Positions 22,719 to 37,700 of a stretch of 64,000 nucleotides of DNA are shown here, in pieces. Made by a program: the position numbers and the translations under genes. The stretch spans positions 22,099,001 to 22,163,000 of the forward strand of contig NC_135364.1 in NCBI RefSeq assembly GCF_051622035.1, in the 5' to 3' direction. Source of the stretch: Arctopsyche grandis (taxonomy: Eukaryota > Arthropoda > Insecta > Trichoptera > Hydropsychidae). The notes beneath the pieces were generated by a model that was not told where the DNA came from, searched no databases, and worked only from the letters and a program-made list of their open reading frames with translations. Every line of letters begins with the position of its first letter. Position 1 is the first letter of the stretch.

Positions 22719-25700
22719 ATGTTACAGAGACCAGCAGATAAATGGCAACCATCAACGCCGAATTTGAACGGGAAGTTCAGAATGCCGAGAGTGATGCCTC
22801 AGTGGATGGTAAAGATATACAACTGATTAAACATATATCTTTCATAAATATAATATTTTAAATTAAAATTAATTCGCTCTACACATTCCAAAAGAATGCA
22901 AACTCTGGCAGAATGGGGCCTCCGCCCCCGGCGCCCCCAACCAGCGAAGCTGCAGCCACAGGACCCCGACGGCCGCCTCCGCCCTCCAAGTCCCCCATAT
23001 CCGACCCTGACTACGAAGTCATCGAATTTCCTACACAGCAGTACATGAACGCCAACCTGAACCCAAACGGAGCAACAAGTTAGTTCAGATCATTACTAAT
23101 TTAATAAAACTTATTTACAATAGGTACTATGTAAATAATGTATACCAAGCAAAATTGCATATCTGATTTTACGGCTACAAACAGGGTTAGTCTTAATATT
23201 TTGCAAGAAGGGCAACTTGCCACAGGCGCCAGTTTCGAATGGCGCCAAATTTGGCACCTCGTCTGCCAAATATTGTACATACATAATATACCTGTAACCA
23301 AATTGTGTAAAATATTGAATGTGAATCTTTGCTTAAAATTAGAAACATTCTAGAATGCCATTCGAACTGTACTTAAGTCAACGGATACGATCTAGTTATT
23401 TTATAGATCCGTTTCGTAGTTTATTTTAATTCGTCTATCTTAGTGCAGTATATCTCATGAAGGCGTATTTTATCTCATGATCCGCATTGATATTTTCTCC
23501 CCGCTATTGAAATCTCCATCAATATACTCAATCAATAATTTAATATATTTGTAGAGAAGTTTATTCAGGTATTGATTATTTGCCTCTTTATTTTATTTGA
23601 GTATCAATTGAATCTCGCCTTGAAACATATGAGCAGAAAAAGTTATTCACTATTGTCAACCTTTTTTTTTTTGCTATCTTGCTTTGTACATAGGACAATA
23701 GTAATAATTGACAATAGTGAACCATTTTTTGTGTAATTAAAGAATCCTGGCCGCCGATCTCTGCTTATGAGCAGATTTAGGCGGCCAGAATGCTTTAACC
23801 CACCAAAAATGGTTCACTATTGTCAATTACTATTGTCCTACAAAGCAAGAGATCAAAAAAATAGGTTGACAATAGTGAACCACATTTTTGTGGGTTAAAG
23901 CATCCTGGCCACCCAAGTCTGCTTATGAGTAGTGAGCGGATCCAGAGCGCGCCGTTCATTGTTCAATTGTTGTAAATGCTTTGTAAAAAAGGTTCGGCAA
24001 ACCTTTAACAATGCATTTACAGCATTTGAACAATGAACGGCGCGCTCTGGGTCCGGGCTTTACTTATGAGTATTGTTTTCTAATACATTTAAACAGCGCA
24101 TTATCCTAGTTAAAATCTTGATTAGTACTTTATTCGTAAATTAATTACGGAAAAAATCAAAATCAAACTAATCATTGATTGTTTTACAAATTCAGGTACG
24201 TCAAAAGACGGACGAAGGTGTGATCTTTGTGGTTCTTCAGAACCATCAGTTCGCTGCTTGAACTGCAATGGACAACTGTTTTGCATGTCTTGCGATGAAA
24301 TGTATCACAGACATCCTAAACGACAGACACACATCAGGAAGGTAAACCCTAAGTCATAACCATAGATCGGCGTTCGATGGATGGTTTTCGCAAAAAAAAA
24401 TGGTCTATTGTCATTTGAAAAGCATCCATCGACCGCCGAAGACTAGTCATAACTAGAGGTAGGATAGTCACAGTGCTATCCATTGTTCCATTGTTGTAAC
24501 TTTGTAAAACAGGTTCAGCAAACCTTTAACAATACAACCTTTACAACCTTTGAACAATACGCGGCACCTTCTGGGTCCGGTGACTAGTCATAACTAGTCT
24601 TCGGCGGTTGAGTTTCCATTTCCCAAGAAAAAGGGTTAACTATTGTCAATTACTATTGTCCTACAAAACTAGAGAGCAAATAAAAAGGTTGACAATAGAA
24701 ATTGACAATAGTGAACGCTTTTTTTTTGGGCAAAAGCATCCTGATCATAGCACAAAAAATAAATAAAAAATTAAATGGCATTTTATACATTTCAGGAGTT
24801 ACCATCTCTTGGACAGGAGAACATTCGTCCTCCGTTGCCACCGAAAGGAGTCACATCCCCTCCAGTACCTCCACCGAGACGCAATAAGGTATCTTCAGAT
24901 TGCAACATTTCCTAAATAGATGTGTTGTCGACAATATGCAAGAAAAAATCGCAATCCAGATTTTCAATTTAATCATATTAAAACAAATTATTAACAAATC
25001 ATTGCATATTGATGAGTTTATATTCCCATATGTCATTGCATACATACATACATACATATTACAGGATTGTGATTTTTTAATGTTCATCTTTGTTTGTTTT
25101 TTTTTTCTCTTTTTATGTGATCCCTGTACTGTGCGTCAAACGTATTTTTCAGGTTTTCTTAATAAGCATACTTAGATTACGTGCATAATTTTATAACACA
25201 TTATTCGTCCATTGTTTTTATTTTAGTAATAGTCCTGAAAAATATCGACTAACATACATTCCGATCACTATCAATTAAATTTCTCGCTTTGCAAATTTCA
25301 ACAAATTATAACATTGTCCACGTCGAAATTTCAATCTCTATAAATTTATGGAAATTATACCGTATCAAAATCTATTCTTAAATAAAATGATCACCACACA
25401 ATTCAATTTTACATTTTACTTATTTATACTAACATTGTAGGTACTTAATTTAGACATATATTATCCTCATCCATTGTACCTGTCTACGTGTAAGCTTATG
25501 CCAAATTAATATTTTTTTAGGTGTTTATGTATAATATACTTACATTGACTAATATATTTTGTACATATATATCGGAGATGGGTTTATTAAAAAATAATAT
25601 ATTTTTGTTATATATCTTTATAATCATAATACAAATCCTTCCCCGATACGTATATATTAAAAATTATATGTATAAAGGTTACAATAAAATTGTAAATCAT

Positions 25701-28700
25701 TATAAAGGTATGTTTATTATTGTGAATGTGTTTCTTAATTTTACAGTCGAAATAGTAAAAGCAAGCTTCACATAACGAAACCGCATTTTATTTGTTGCTG
25801 CCTTATTCCGTTATTTTTTCTTTTTTTTTTGTCTTTCTTGTTTTCTTAATTGTCTTTTTTAGAATGTTAACTAATTTGTTGTGCACGAAGAAAGCAGGTA
25901 ATAGTTTTTCATTTGATTCTCGATATAATCCCCTGCGAGTGGACATAATTTAAACCATTTTTGAACAGGTGATGTCACGACTAGATAACTTTGGCGGAAC
26001 TCTTGGAAGGAAGATGAGCACACAAAGTATGCAGACGGATAAAAGTGCCACATTACAAAGAATGATGACCAGACCATTGCCAGCAGTTCCACAACCGACT
26101 CAAACTCCAAAACAACCTCCATCACCTGTTCAATGTTGGTATTCGTTTATATAAAGTTGATCACTAAAATCGTTTATAAAATGTGTATTGCAATATAATA
26201 AAATAACTGATATGATTTTAGCTATTATGAAAAAGACACCACAGCCAGATTTGAGAGATCTTCCGACAAGTACCGCTCTGCAACAGAGATACAAACGCCA
26301 TCTTGAAATGATGAGAGGAACAGCTCCAGATATATCCAAAGACTTTTCGAATATGAATCTCCAAACAAAACCCCCAATCAAAAATCAAGTACATGAGGTA
26401 AATTTCCATAATATTTGCTTATATAAAATGCTTTGCTTACATTCTCCTTACATATTCGTATTTAATTCTAGCCTGTCGTCGACAATAGGCAACAAAACCG
26501 TTGGGAAAATAATCCACAGTGGGAGGTTCAAAACCGTCGTCTCATTGACACCCCAGACTCGATTGACGATCCTCCAATAGTCACAGATCATCATAATCAT
26601 CATCAAATGCATAACATGCAACCGGAATTTCAACCACCTATGTCTCCCGTTTCGCAACGGACAGCAGCCATGAAACGTTCTCCCATGAGTGCTTCGGTAT
26701 TCGACTTGAACTCTCAAATGGCTCCTGTTCCATACGTGCCTCAACAGTTCAATCCAATGGTTCAAGCACAATCCATGGCACAATTGGGATGCGTCAGTTG
26801 CCAACATCATCCTGGTACAGTGCCTCCAGAGTGGGTTCAATGGGGACGCCGATATGGCAGCAACGTGAGCCTGAATATGCCCACAGACATGAATCATGGT
26901 CCCATGTGGATGGGTCCGTGGTGTGGGGTCCCCATGTACCCACCTCAAATGATGCATCCTCAACACAACGGTCAGTAAATGCTACAAACAGTAATAAAAA
27001 TTTCTCAATTCGACAAATAATAATCCTTGAATATTTATAGGTATGCACATGACTAATCCTCCAAGTAGGATTCAATCAAGAGTCAATTCGAGAGCAGCGT
27101 CACCTACAGCTAGTATCAGATCTCGAAGATCTAGAGTTAGCAGAAGAACTAATAGAGAAGATGATGCTTCCGATGAGGAAGATGAAGATAGAAAACCATC
27201 TTTAAGAAGAGCTAGTATAAGATCAGATCGCCGAAAGCTTTCTCAAGCTAGTGAAACCTTCCAAGAACCGCCCCCACCGGAAAAAAGACCCGTTTCACCG
27301 GCACAAAGCACAAGGGGTGCATCGTCTCGAGACCGACAGGAGCGAAACGTTCCATTAAATAGACAGACTAGTGATCAAATTGAAAAGAAATATCTACAAC
27401 AAAATTCAGATAAAATGTCAGATGTTCAATCGATAGTTAAAGAAACTCAACTTCGAATTTCACCTGATAGGATTTCCGAAAGAGGAATGGAAAAGCAAAA
27501 AGAGAAGGTAGAAATAGAAATCGAAATAGATAAATTGGACGCACCACCACCTCCTACACCCCAGCATGATTGGATATGTGAATACTGCACTTTTGAGAAC
27601 GCAGCAGGTGTTAGAGTATGCGAGGTGTGTTGCAAAACTCCTACAGCTCCTCCAATACCGTCTTCTTTGCCAGCCGAAGTTAATTCGTCGTTGAAAGGAA
27701 ACAAAATATCAAGCAGCGAAAGCTGTGTATATGACTACAGCGATGCTGAAAATTATACATTAAGCAAAAAACAGAACAGTGTGTCTAAAAGAGCACCTAA
27801 AGCTTCACCGGAGTCAGACTCTAACGACGAATCCATGTCGTATGTAAGCAAGAGAGGTAGGATAAAAAAAATATCATTTTTGCCCGGTACCAAGTAGTGT
27901 TCATATCAATGCATCCGAATTAGCCTCAAGCACAATTAAAAATTATATCTATCACTCTAAATAAATATCTTCTTCCCTCTTCCTTTCCTCATTAGCTTAC
28001 TCTTCACATGAAACATTGCTCCAAACAACTGGCACTGTATATACATAGCAGCCTGTCTGAAATCAAAACCTCGCTCATTTGTGTCCATCAATAAAATAAT
28101 GTTCAAGAAATATAAATATTCACAATAAGAACCGTATTATTGTAGGTGGAAGTATTGCAAGTAAAATGTCTAAATCGAAAGTAAAGGAAACACAATATTT
28201 GAACTCGGCAACCGACACTAACCAAAGCATTGAAGATGTATCGAAGAGCCCTTCGCGCACTATGGAAGATAATGCCGTAGCAAGGGTGAGGACAACTAAA
28301 CGTAAAACAAACCCAAGTGAAAAGAAATCAACCGGATGTGGTCCATCTCCACCTAAAGAATTAGAAGCACCGAAAAGCTTAAAAGAACAAGAGACTAAAC
28401 ATATCGAAACAAGTACGACAGAAACAAACATGGATTCAAACAAAGTAGATAAAAAACGAACAACTTCTACTGGGACATCTCCATTACCACAAAGTATTTC
28501 AACACAGGTTTGTTCTTATATTATATTAGACTGATAAACAAACTTAAGAAGAAACAAAAAAGCTAATTTACAATACAAGTTTATTAAAATGATATTGCAA
28601 TAAAAATAAAGTAAAAACTTCATCTATTGTTACTACGTATGTACATAGATAAAGTAATAACTGTCTTATCCTATTTTGACAGACGTATGATGTACTTGAC

Positions 28701-31700
28701 AACGTAAAAAAATCTGTCGAACAAATGAAATCAAATGAATCCCACGAACAAAACATAAAAAGCCCAGTGATGGGAAAAACGCGAAGACACTCTCAAAGGA
28801 CAATGAAAAGATCTAACTCTCTCCAAGGATCTAGGGCTTCACGGGATAGAGATCCGTGGACAAGTTCACAAAAAAGTGATAGATCAATGAGTCGCCTTTC
28901 ATATTCTAGCGACAGTCATGTAAGTAGAATCACTATTTTACATCGCAATTTGTCAGAACGCTATTTCTTGCATTTCAAATGTTCATTATAGAGTTTACCA
29001 CCAACTCCTCCGAGGGAAGAGAGTCCTACACCATATATGAAATATGAGGACTATCCAGAAAGAGAAATTAAACATCTCGGTCATCTCGGTCCGTTGAGAA
29101 GCAGGTCGAACTCAATGCTAGCTTCCAATTATATGGCTGGATCAGGAATGGATTTGAGACACCCTGTCTCATACCGCAGCATTATGGATCTACACAGAGC
29201 AGATTTGTATAGAGAAGATTTGAGAGCTCCATTTATTGATCAATATATGTTACAGAATCAACGGGTGAAATAATTTTACTAATGAATTAGCTTATCGATT
29301 ACTTAATACATACATATATGCATTTATCCTATGTACACTAACAATTGACTGTGTGGTGATCAGTTCCCCTGAATATATAATATTAAATTGAAAACTTGCT
29401 GTTATACTAGTTTTAATGTGTCGATTGTTTTCTTTTTTTATTAATTAGAATGAATATAGTGGATACAGAGGTGAATCTCAACCGCGAGATCCAATTCCAC
29501 CTTTTGCCATTGATCAATTAATGCAAAGACGGCAAAGCGATGTAATGAAGTCTCAAGGAATGGAGCTTGTTAAATTACTTAGAGTAAGTAATTATTTCGA
29601 CAATATTAATATAACACCGATGCGGTGCAAACGATCGACAAGCGCCAGACAGACTGAACCACAGATTAACGACACGTGTACCTTATGCGTGCGCACTGCT
29701 CGCACTTACACTAAGCGAAATCTACCCGAAGTCCCGACATACCTATACGTTCAGTGCTTCTGATACTTTAGTTCCGAGTTTTGCCTTATTAAACTCGCCA
29801 GAAAGATCCAACTCAATTTTAATAACTACCATTTTAATAATTGCATCTGTGCACATCGAAAGGTCACTCGTCATCTGATGTGCAATCTATCATTCGTGAA
29901 GTCGAGAATTGCGTTTAAAGCAGCCACCCAGTTAATCTGTGGTTCAGTCTGTCTGACGCTTGTCGATCGTTTGCACCAAACCAATATAACACACATATAT
30001 TAGTTTAAAATTAAAGTATATTTTTATATATTTCAAATTGATTTCAGGAAGCTGAAATAAACAATTTTTCTCCGGAAGAGCTTCAAATCGCTATGACGAG
30101 TTCTGGATCTCAAAATCCAATCATTTGGCTAAAAGAAAATTGGTCAAATATGATTGAAACTGTCTATACAGTTGCTACTAATTATGGTAGAGAATGTAAA
30201 GAAAATACAGTAGGTACAATTTCTCAGGCTGAAGCCCGGGAAGCACTCAAAAAACACAAAGGAAGTGTTTGGAAGGCTGTGACAGAATGCGTGGAACAGA
30301 GACAGAAAAAGGTACAATTATAATGCTGTAAATTGATATATTCATTCTTATTAGATATAATTGATATCAAAACTAATTGAAAAACTTACATTTTTAGTTC
30401 CAAGAACTCCAAACCCGTGGCAAATTCAGTCAAGAGGACATATTAACATGTTTAACTGCCCACCATGGAGATTTAGAGGCGGCATTTTTAGAATTGACCA
30501 AAACTCAATTGAAACCTTTTCTAATGAGAATATGGGGACCTCCAGCTGGTGCAGAAAACGAAAGTGGTAATATGTCCAATTTATTAGAGGTTCAAAAAAA
30601 GCCTAGTCTTTCAACAGACAACAATCAACAGAGAGAGGAAGGTATGTTATTCAATCAGCATTGTTACTTTTAATCATTCATTTTTTACTATATCCTATGT
30701 ATGTATGTACTGTATTTGAAGAAATTGCCTTTATAAAGTAAGGTGACCACTCTTACCTAGGTTACCAGTACAGTACTGTTTTTTTGAGTATCTGTCCTGG
30801 TAAGTCGTTAAATAAAACCAGTAGACTATTTTATCTACAAGATGGATTTAAATATACACAACGATCAGCGAAAATGATTTCTCCTTCAAAAAAATTGGAA
30901 AACTAGTCGAATATTGTCTCTATTTACCGGGCACTTGCCAAACGACTTTTTATTTATTTAGTGAACAATATGATGTCCACCAATAAAGGTCTGTTCATAC
31001 CTATCCAGCACGACCCGAATCCTGCAAGTATCCTGCAAGTACGGACAGTATTCTTTAGTACATTCTATATGGACGCGCATGAATGCGTAAATGCGCATGC
31101 GCGAATGGAGTATGAATACGTCCATATAATGTACCAAAGAATACTATCCGCACTTGCAGGACACCTGCAGGATACGGGTCGTGCTGAATAGGTATGAACA
31201 GACCTTAAAACGCGATAGAATACTTAAACTTTAAAATGTTTGCTAATCGATAAGAATAATTTTAAACTGTGTAGAATTTTATAAGGGCATTCCAGAAAAT
31301 GAATTCATTCTTTAATATTCGTTTTTAATAATGGAAGTATTAAGAATTTTTTTTGGAAAATATGTCCTGATTTTGAATTTGAAAAAGTGGTTACCTTATC
31401 ATAAAATATCAACTTAGATTTCAATGTACATATAATAATATTTGTTCGTGGGATAATCTGTTCCAGTTGGCCTATCAGACTCCCTGAATGATTATATAAA
31501 GACACACGCTGACCAGGCGACATTGGCTAAAGAAGCCTCTTTAGAAGCAAATCGTTTGGTAAGTCCTACAAAATCTTTACAAAGTGATGTGTCGAATAAT
31601 CAAACGGCTGCAAACGCTTCCTCTCTCGTAAATAAGGAATATATTCAAAATAATAATCCGTTGAACATCGATGAGTCGTCTTCGCTCAATTTATTAAACA

Positions 31701-34700
31701 ATTTACGAGACTTGATCCATCAAGCCGATGCGACAAAGTCTCCCAATAATATATTAAAGGATATTGGAAATATAATTAAAAATATTGAAAAGATCAATCA
31801 AAGTAGTCAAAACACTACAGAGGACAATTCCCATAATTTCCCTTTAAAAAATAATATCCAAGAAAACAATAACAAAGACAATTTTGACATCGTAAGTAAT
31901 ATTGATCGATTAAATAAGAATAAAAATAATGAAATTGATCTAATTTTGAAATATGAATCAGAAACCAATATTGATTTCAGTAAAGAAGACGTTAAAGAAA
32001 TAACTGATTCAACCATTCCATATGTTGCTACTTTTTACCCAAATATAAAAACGACTTTGATTGGAGCAACTTCACAAAATGTAGCTCACATTGAAAATAC
32101 AGTTGATATTAAATTAGATAATTCCGAAAAAACTCCAAATAGTGAATTGATTTCTGAATCAGATTCTGATTCAACGGAAACAAGTTCTGAAGAAATTGAA
32201 GCAGAAGAAAAGTCACAAGCTTCATCATCAAACCCAAATCAAAATCAAATTATCAACAGTAGTACAAATAATGAAATTGATACAAATATTGATTCGAAAC
32301 CAAATATCATCAACAATGAAATTGTTCAAACAATGAATAGCAATAACGACAATGATAAACCTACTCAAAGCATTGCTAAAAATATTAATATAATTGAACA
32401 AAATGATTCTTCGTCAAAAACCACTGAAATTGACCAAGGAAGCCATTCTGTTGAACCAGTATCAAATATTGGAATTGAACAATCTTCAAATGCTCACGAA
32501 GTATCTACTGAAGACGTCAACGGAGACAGCCAGAAAAAACCACTACAGCTGTACGATATTATGGAAGATACACAGCGCTTAATTCACCAGATGCGTGATG
32601 AAATTAAATCGGATATAGCATCATTCAATTCAGAAAGTACATCTGATGAAAGTGATTCTGATGAATATAACTCATCAGAATCTTCTGCAGTCCCGGCATC
32701 TAGTATCAATGAACCCAGAAGTCAAAATGACGATTATTTCTCAGATTCTGAAAATGAAATGCTAGAAGAAGAAATTGAAGAAGAAGAATTTGGCGAAGCT
32801 GATCTCGAAGAAGAAGAACTTGAAGAAGAAGAGGATGTGGTCGAAGACGAAGCAGATGGAAACGATGTGGAAAACTTTGAAGAAAGTAATATGGAATTGA
32901 CAACTGAAATTCAAGATGAAAACCGTAAAAATACTTTAGATACTTTAAACAAACAAAATTTGGCAGAAAATAATGAAGTCATAATGGAAAACAATAGTTT
33001 ACCTAACGACGATGAATTCATTTTAGTGCTTCATAATTCAATTAATAATGATGGATCAATAGTAAATACTGAGGAACGAATCGTAAGCATTGAGAACAAT
33101 ATAGTAGAATTGAATAATAATGAACCAGTTAAAAATATGGAAGAACATATAGTAGAGAATGAAAACGTTGAAAGTCCTATTTTAAATATAATTGAACCTC
33201 AACCACAACAACGTACCATAAATCAAAGTCATGAAAATAAAACGGAGATTCCTAACAGTAGCAACATAAATTTAATCAAAATAGATAATAATTCAAATGA
33301 AATAAATGATTCTTCAAATGATATGAAGCAATCTATTAGCCACATTATCAGTGGTGAAAAAAATGTCGATACAGTAGTTGTAGTTTTAAATAAAAAACCA
33401 AAAGCAAAAGAAATTACAGTTGAACAATCGTCCTCTAGCACTGTAGTTACACAAAATTCCAATGACAAAATAGTGGTAATTCAAAATGAAGCCACTAGTG
33501 ATAATAATCAAGTAGAACAAAATACTGTGAAGGAAATAAACACAAACGTTTTACAAAACGTAGCAACAGTTTCATCACAACCGACTGTTGAAACCAATAT
33601 TAAAGAAGTTTCAAAAGACGCTCAATTACAAAATGTGGAACCACCATTAGTACTTAATACAGTACAAGTAGAAAATAAAGTTGAAAGTCATATCCCAACC
33701 GTTGATCAAACCATAGATGAAGAGAAGTCCTTAAATGCAAATGCAAATATATTACCAAAAAGTCCAGTATCACCTAAGGTAGAACCAAATAAAGAAATTC
33801 ATAATATAAAAGAAAATACTTTAAAAATTACGACCACAAATCAAATAAAAACTAATGATAATACTAGCAATAATTCTGTATATCCTGTTAAGAAAGTAAA
33901 TAAATCATTTGTTTCCCAAATACCAAAATTAGAAAAGCAACCAAGTAATAAAACGATAGTACCACCAAAAACAACTCCAAAAGTCAATCTTAAAAAAACT
34001 GAAATTGAAACAAAACCTGTTATTCCATTCAGTAATTTCCAAAGTGGAAACGTGAAGAAACTTCAACAAGGACTCTTCAGCAAAGTGAATATCACCATTG
34101 CAAAACCGACAGATAAACCGTCACCGAAAATCCCCATACCCATAAATTCAAAACGCAGTTCAGATATAAACCCTCCTAAGACATCCAATATTTCCAAAAA
34201 CACTCCCGAAAATACTCCACCAAATTCAATGCAAAGCGACAAACCAAAGGAAAGTAAAATGAAAAAAGGAACACTGAAACCATACTTTGTTGAGACTTGT
34301 TTAAGCGACGACTATTTCACTGAGACAGACGAAGAGGGAAAACAAGTACCAAAAACAGTAAAGAAGACGACACAGATTATCAAAAAAGATGTATCGGTCA
34401 AAAAATCCGAGCCTGAAAAACCTCCCCAACAAAAGAATTTAAACGAAATAAATGTCGATTACTCGATGATTAGTTTCAAAGAAGGCTCACCGGAGGTCAG
34501 TTCACACATGAATTTGAAGCTTGATATGCAACTACAAGTAAACTTCACACTTCAATGAACAAAACCTAATCTTTTGTCTTTCAAATAGCGTCACATCCGA
34601 ATGCTGCTCGCCGAAGGGATCCTCCCGTCCTGGGAACAGGCTGAAGTAGCTATCGGCTTGTATCAAATGCAATTCGACGAGCCAACAGCACTACAAGCAG

Positions 34701-37700
34701 CAAGCGAATGCACAACCCTGGAAGCTGCAATTGCTTATCTTCAACAAGAGTGCGAACTGTGCACCGGAAAATACCCCATGAAAGAGGTACAGTACTAAAT
34801 TTAAGCAGGTAGCATATATGCAGTCCCGGTTTTAGGGGGGGGCTGGTTCGGGGGCCGCCAAATAAGTTAGGGCGTCGCTCGATGCGCCTAAGGCGCTTTA
34901 AAATTTAAAATTAGAGCGCCAAAAGCCCTACAAAATTTTAGATTAGAGCGCCAAAGTCGCCTCTGCTTTCTAAACTCAAACATTTGTACTCGGAAAATTA
35001 TATTCACTGAGTGAAGGCGCATTCCCCTTTGTATCATAATTAACGTTTCCCTATGGCAGCCAAAATTTAAGTCTTGTGCTATACGACGCTGTGAAATCTT
35101 CTGTAACATTGCAAACTTTTCCGATATTCTCCAAAGATTGTTTACACTATTTTCATCTTCAATATATCGCTGGAAGATTCTAACTGATTGCGTGCAATTA
35201 TGTTCCTAAAAAAAGTAAAAATCTTAGATTTGAACAGTTAAACGAATATTCAAAGATGAGGGGTTTTTTGTATTTTGTAAACAATCGATCCACTGGAAAG
35301 AGGCGATCTTCAAATATTAAGCTCACCGCGAATTCAAAATGTGTAATAAACTTATCAATTTAAAAGCCTTTCTTTCAAATAAAGTTCAAGGTAAAATAAT
35401 CCATTTATTGTATTCCATTTTATAAAACAGCATAAATTATAAGAGTTATATCTACACATTTGGGTTGCAATGCTTTTGCTGACACTGCCAAAAACTGTAG
35501 CATTTAAACAACAACCAAGCCCGAAAAAATTAATATAAAAAAAAGTTTTTTAAAAACATACCTCTTGTATAATTTGTATATAAAATTATTATTTTGAATA
35601 AAAACACCAATATTTTTTTTTTACTACTGCCATCTATGTATAAAATTAATGACTACCAACTGTCACCGAGATTAAAAATCTTCGGACCTGAAATGCTTCT
35701 TATACGATATTTTATCTCTATCGTAATGGCGGAGGCTCCATTTACTTATATTGGATGACCAAAATGAGCAATATGGAAAAGTATGAAAACGATCGGATAA
35801 GAGGTCAACTTTTTCCTGAATTGTAATCGTAAGTGAAACGTAAAGGAGGTATGTAAGTAAAAAGGAGGATGGTAATGCATTTTTACTAACCTCTTCTTAG
35901 CTTGTTTCCAAGTATGTTTAGAAAAAATTGCCCGAGGGCGCCATTGGGTGTAAGGCCGGCACTGCATATATGTACATATGTACTATATTGGCTATTTTTA
36001 TCAATAATTTAAAAATGTCTTTAACATCTAGATGGTCTCCATGCTCAAATGTACGCATCGATGTTGTAAGGAATGTGCCCAAAATTATTTCACCATTCAA
36101 ATCACCGATCGCAGCATCTTCGACTGCATATGTCCGTTTTGCAAGTATCCGGAGCTCCACGACCAGGACGAGGATGACGTGTTGGAGTACTTCTCAAATT
36201 TGGACATCCTTCTTAAGTCTATACTGGAAGAAAATGTTCACGAATTGTTCCAAAGAAAATTGCGCGACAGAACTTTGACTCAGGATCCTAATTTCAAGTG
36301 GTGCGTTCAAGTGAGTACCAAATATTCAAAATCATAATGATTCTATTTACTTACAATTTTCATTATAACATTAAAATATTTCGTATTTTTGCAGTGTTCT
36401 TCAGGTTTCATAGCAAATCCAAAACAGAAGAGATTAGTATGTCCAGATTGCCGTTCAATAACGTGTGCTTTATGTAGACGACCGGTAATTATGGTTTCTT
36501 TACACCCAACCTGAACTAATTTAATTTAGCCCAGTGATTGAAAAATCCTTATTACAGTGGGAACCTCAACATGAGGGAATTACATGTGAAAAGTTCGCCG
36601 AGTGGAAAGAATCCAACGACCCAGACAATCAAGTCGCTGGAGTCAAAAAACACTTAGACGACCATGGTATTGATTGCCCGAAGTGCAAATTCAGATATGC
36701 CCTAGCCAGGTAATATATGTATAATATATTTCATACAAGAAAGTGTGTATTGTTTGAGTTTTATTAATTATTTTCCATTTTTAGGGGTGGATGCATGCAC
36801 TTTACATGCAGTCAATGCAAATATGAATTTTGCTGTGGATGTGGGAAGCCATTTATGATGGGTGCCAAGTGTGGACGAAGTCCTTACTGCGCTAAATTGG
36901 GACTTCACTCCCATCATCCGAGAAACTGCCTGTTTTATCTCAGAGACAAGGAGCCTCATCAGCTCCAAACGTTGCTACGGGTATACTTTTGCAATTACGT
37001 TTGATGTTTGTATGCTTAAAAAGTCGTTATATGTATGTGTATGAATAAAATGCTCATTTCAGTTACACAACGTTGACTTTAAAACTGATGAACCATTGAT
37101 AAAAGTCGAAGGGAGCGATTCTAAACCAAATCCAAGGTGTCCGGTACAATTACAACGAGAAACACCTGGAGGACTGATCGACAGCGTTTGCAATTCTGAC
37201 ATTGTAAAGTCGCAAGCCGGCCTTTGCAAGTAAGAATACAACAATATTAAACATCACTTATAATTGAATAGTCATTTTTAATGTGAATAATAGTGAGCGA
37301 AACATTGTCTAAAACCTAAAGACTTCACATTTGTGAAAACTTTGTCTAAATTGGTAAAGGTTTTTGAGTTTCAGTAGAGGTGTCCAGTGTTTTCAGTAAA
37401 TATTTTCCCAAAATCAAATCAATCTGATCAATTTACAGAAATCACTACATAGAGTATCTATGTAGAGTCGTAATATTTTACAAGTTGGATTCGATTACGA
37501 TACTATCAACCGACGACTTGGAGACGGTTGTAAAACGAGCCGATAGGAAACTTCCGCCGAAGCCATACGGTAGTCTCGACGGTCTTTACAGAAATCGTCT
37601 GCTGGAGGTTTCATTCTTTCCATCACTTAATAAAATCATCTGATGGAACAAAGCAATAAGACAATAGATAAAAAGTAAAAAAACCCAAACGATTTGACCC

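Noticed and set aside
22742-22808. Start codon of LUBEL at 22742 ([11 protein letters not shown])
   Set aside because: That frame ends in phase 1 and does not join the next exon; the frame [20 protein letters not shown] joins in phase 0 and continues into the conserved region.
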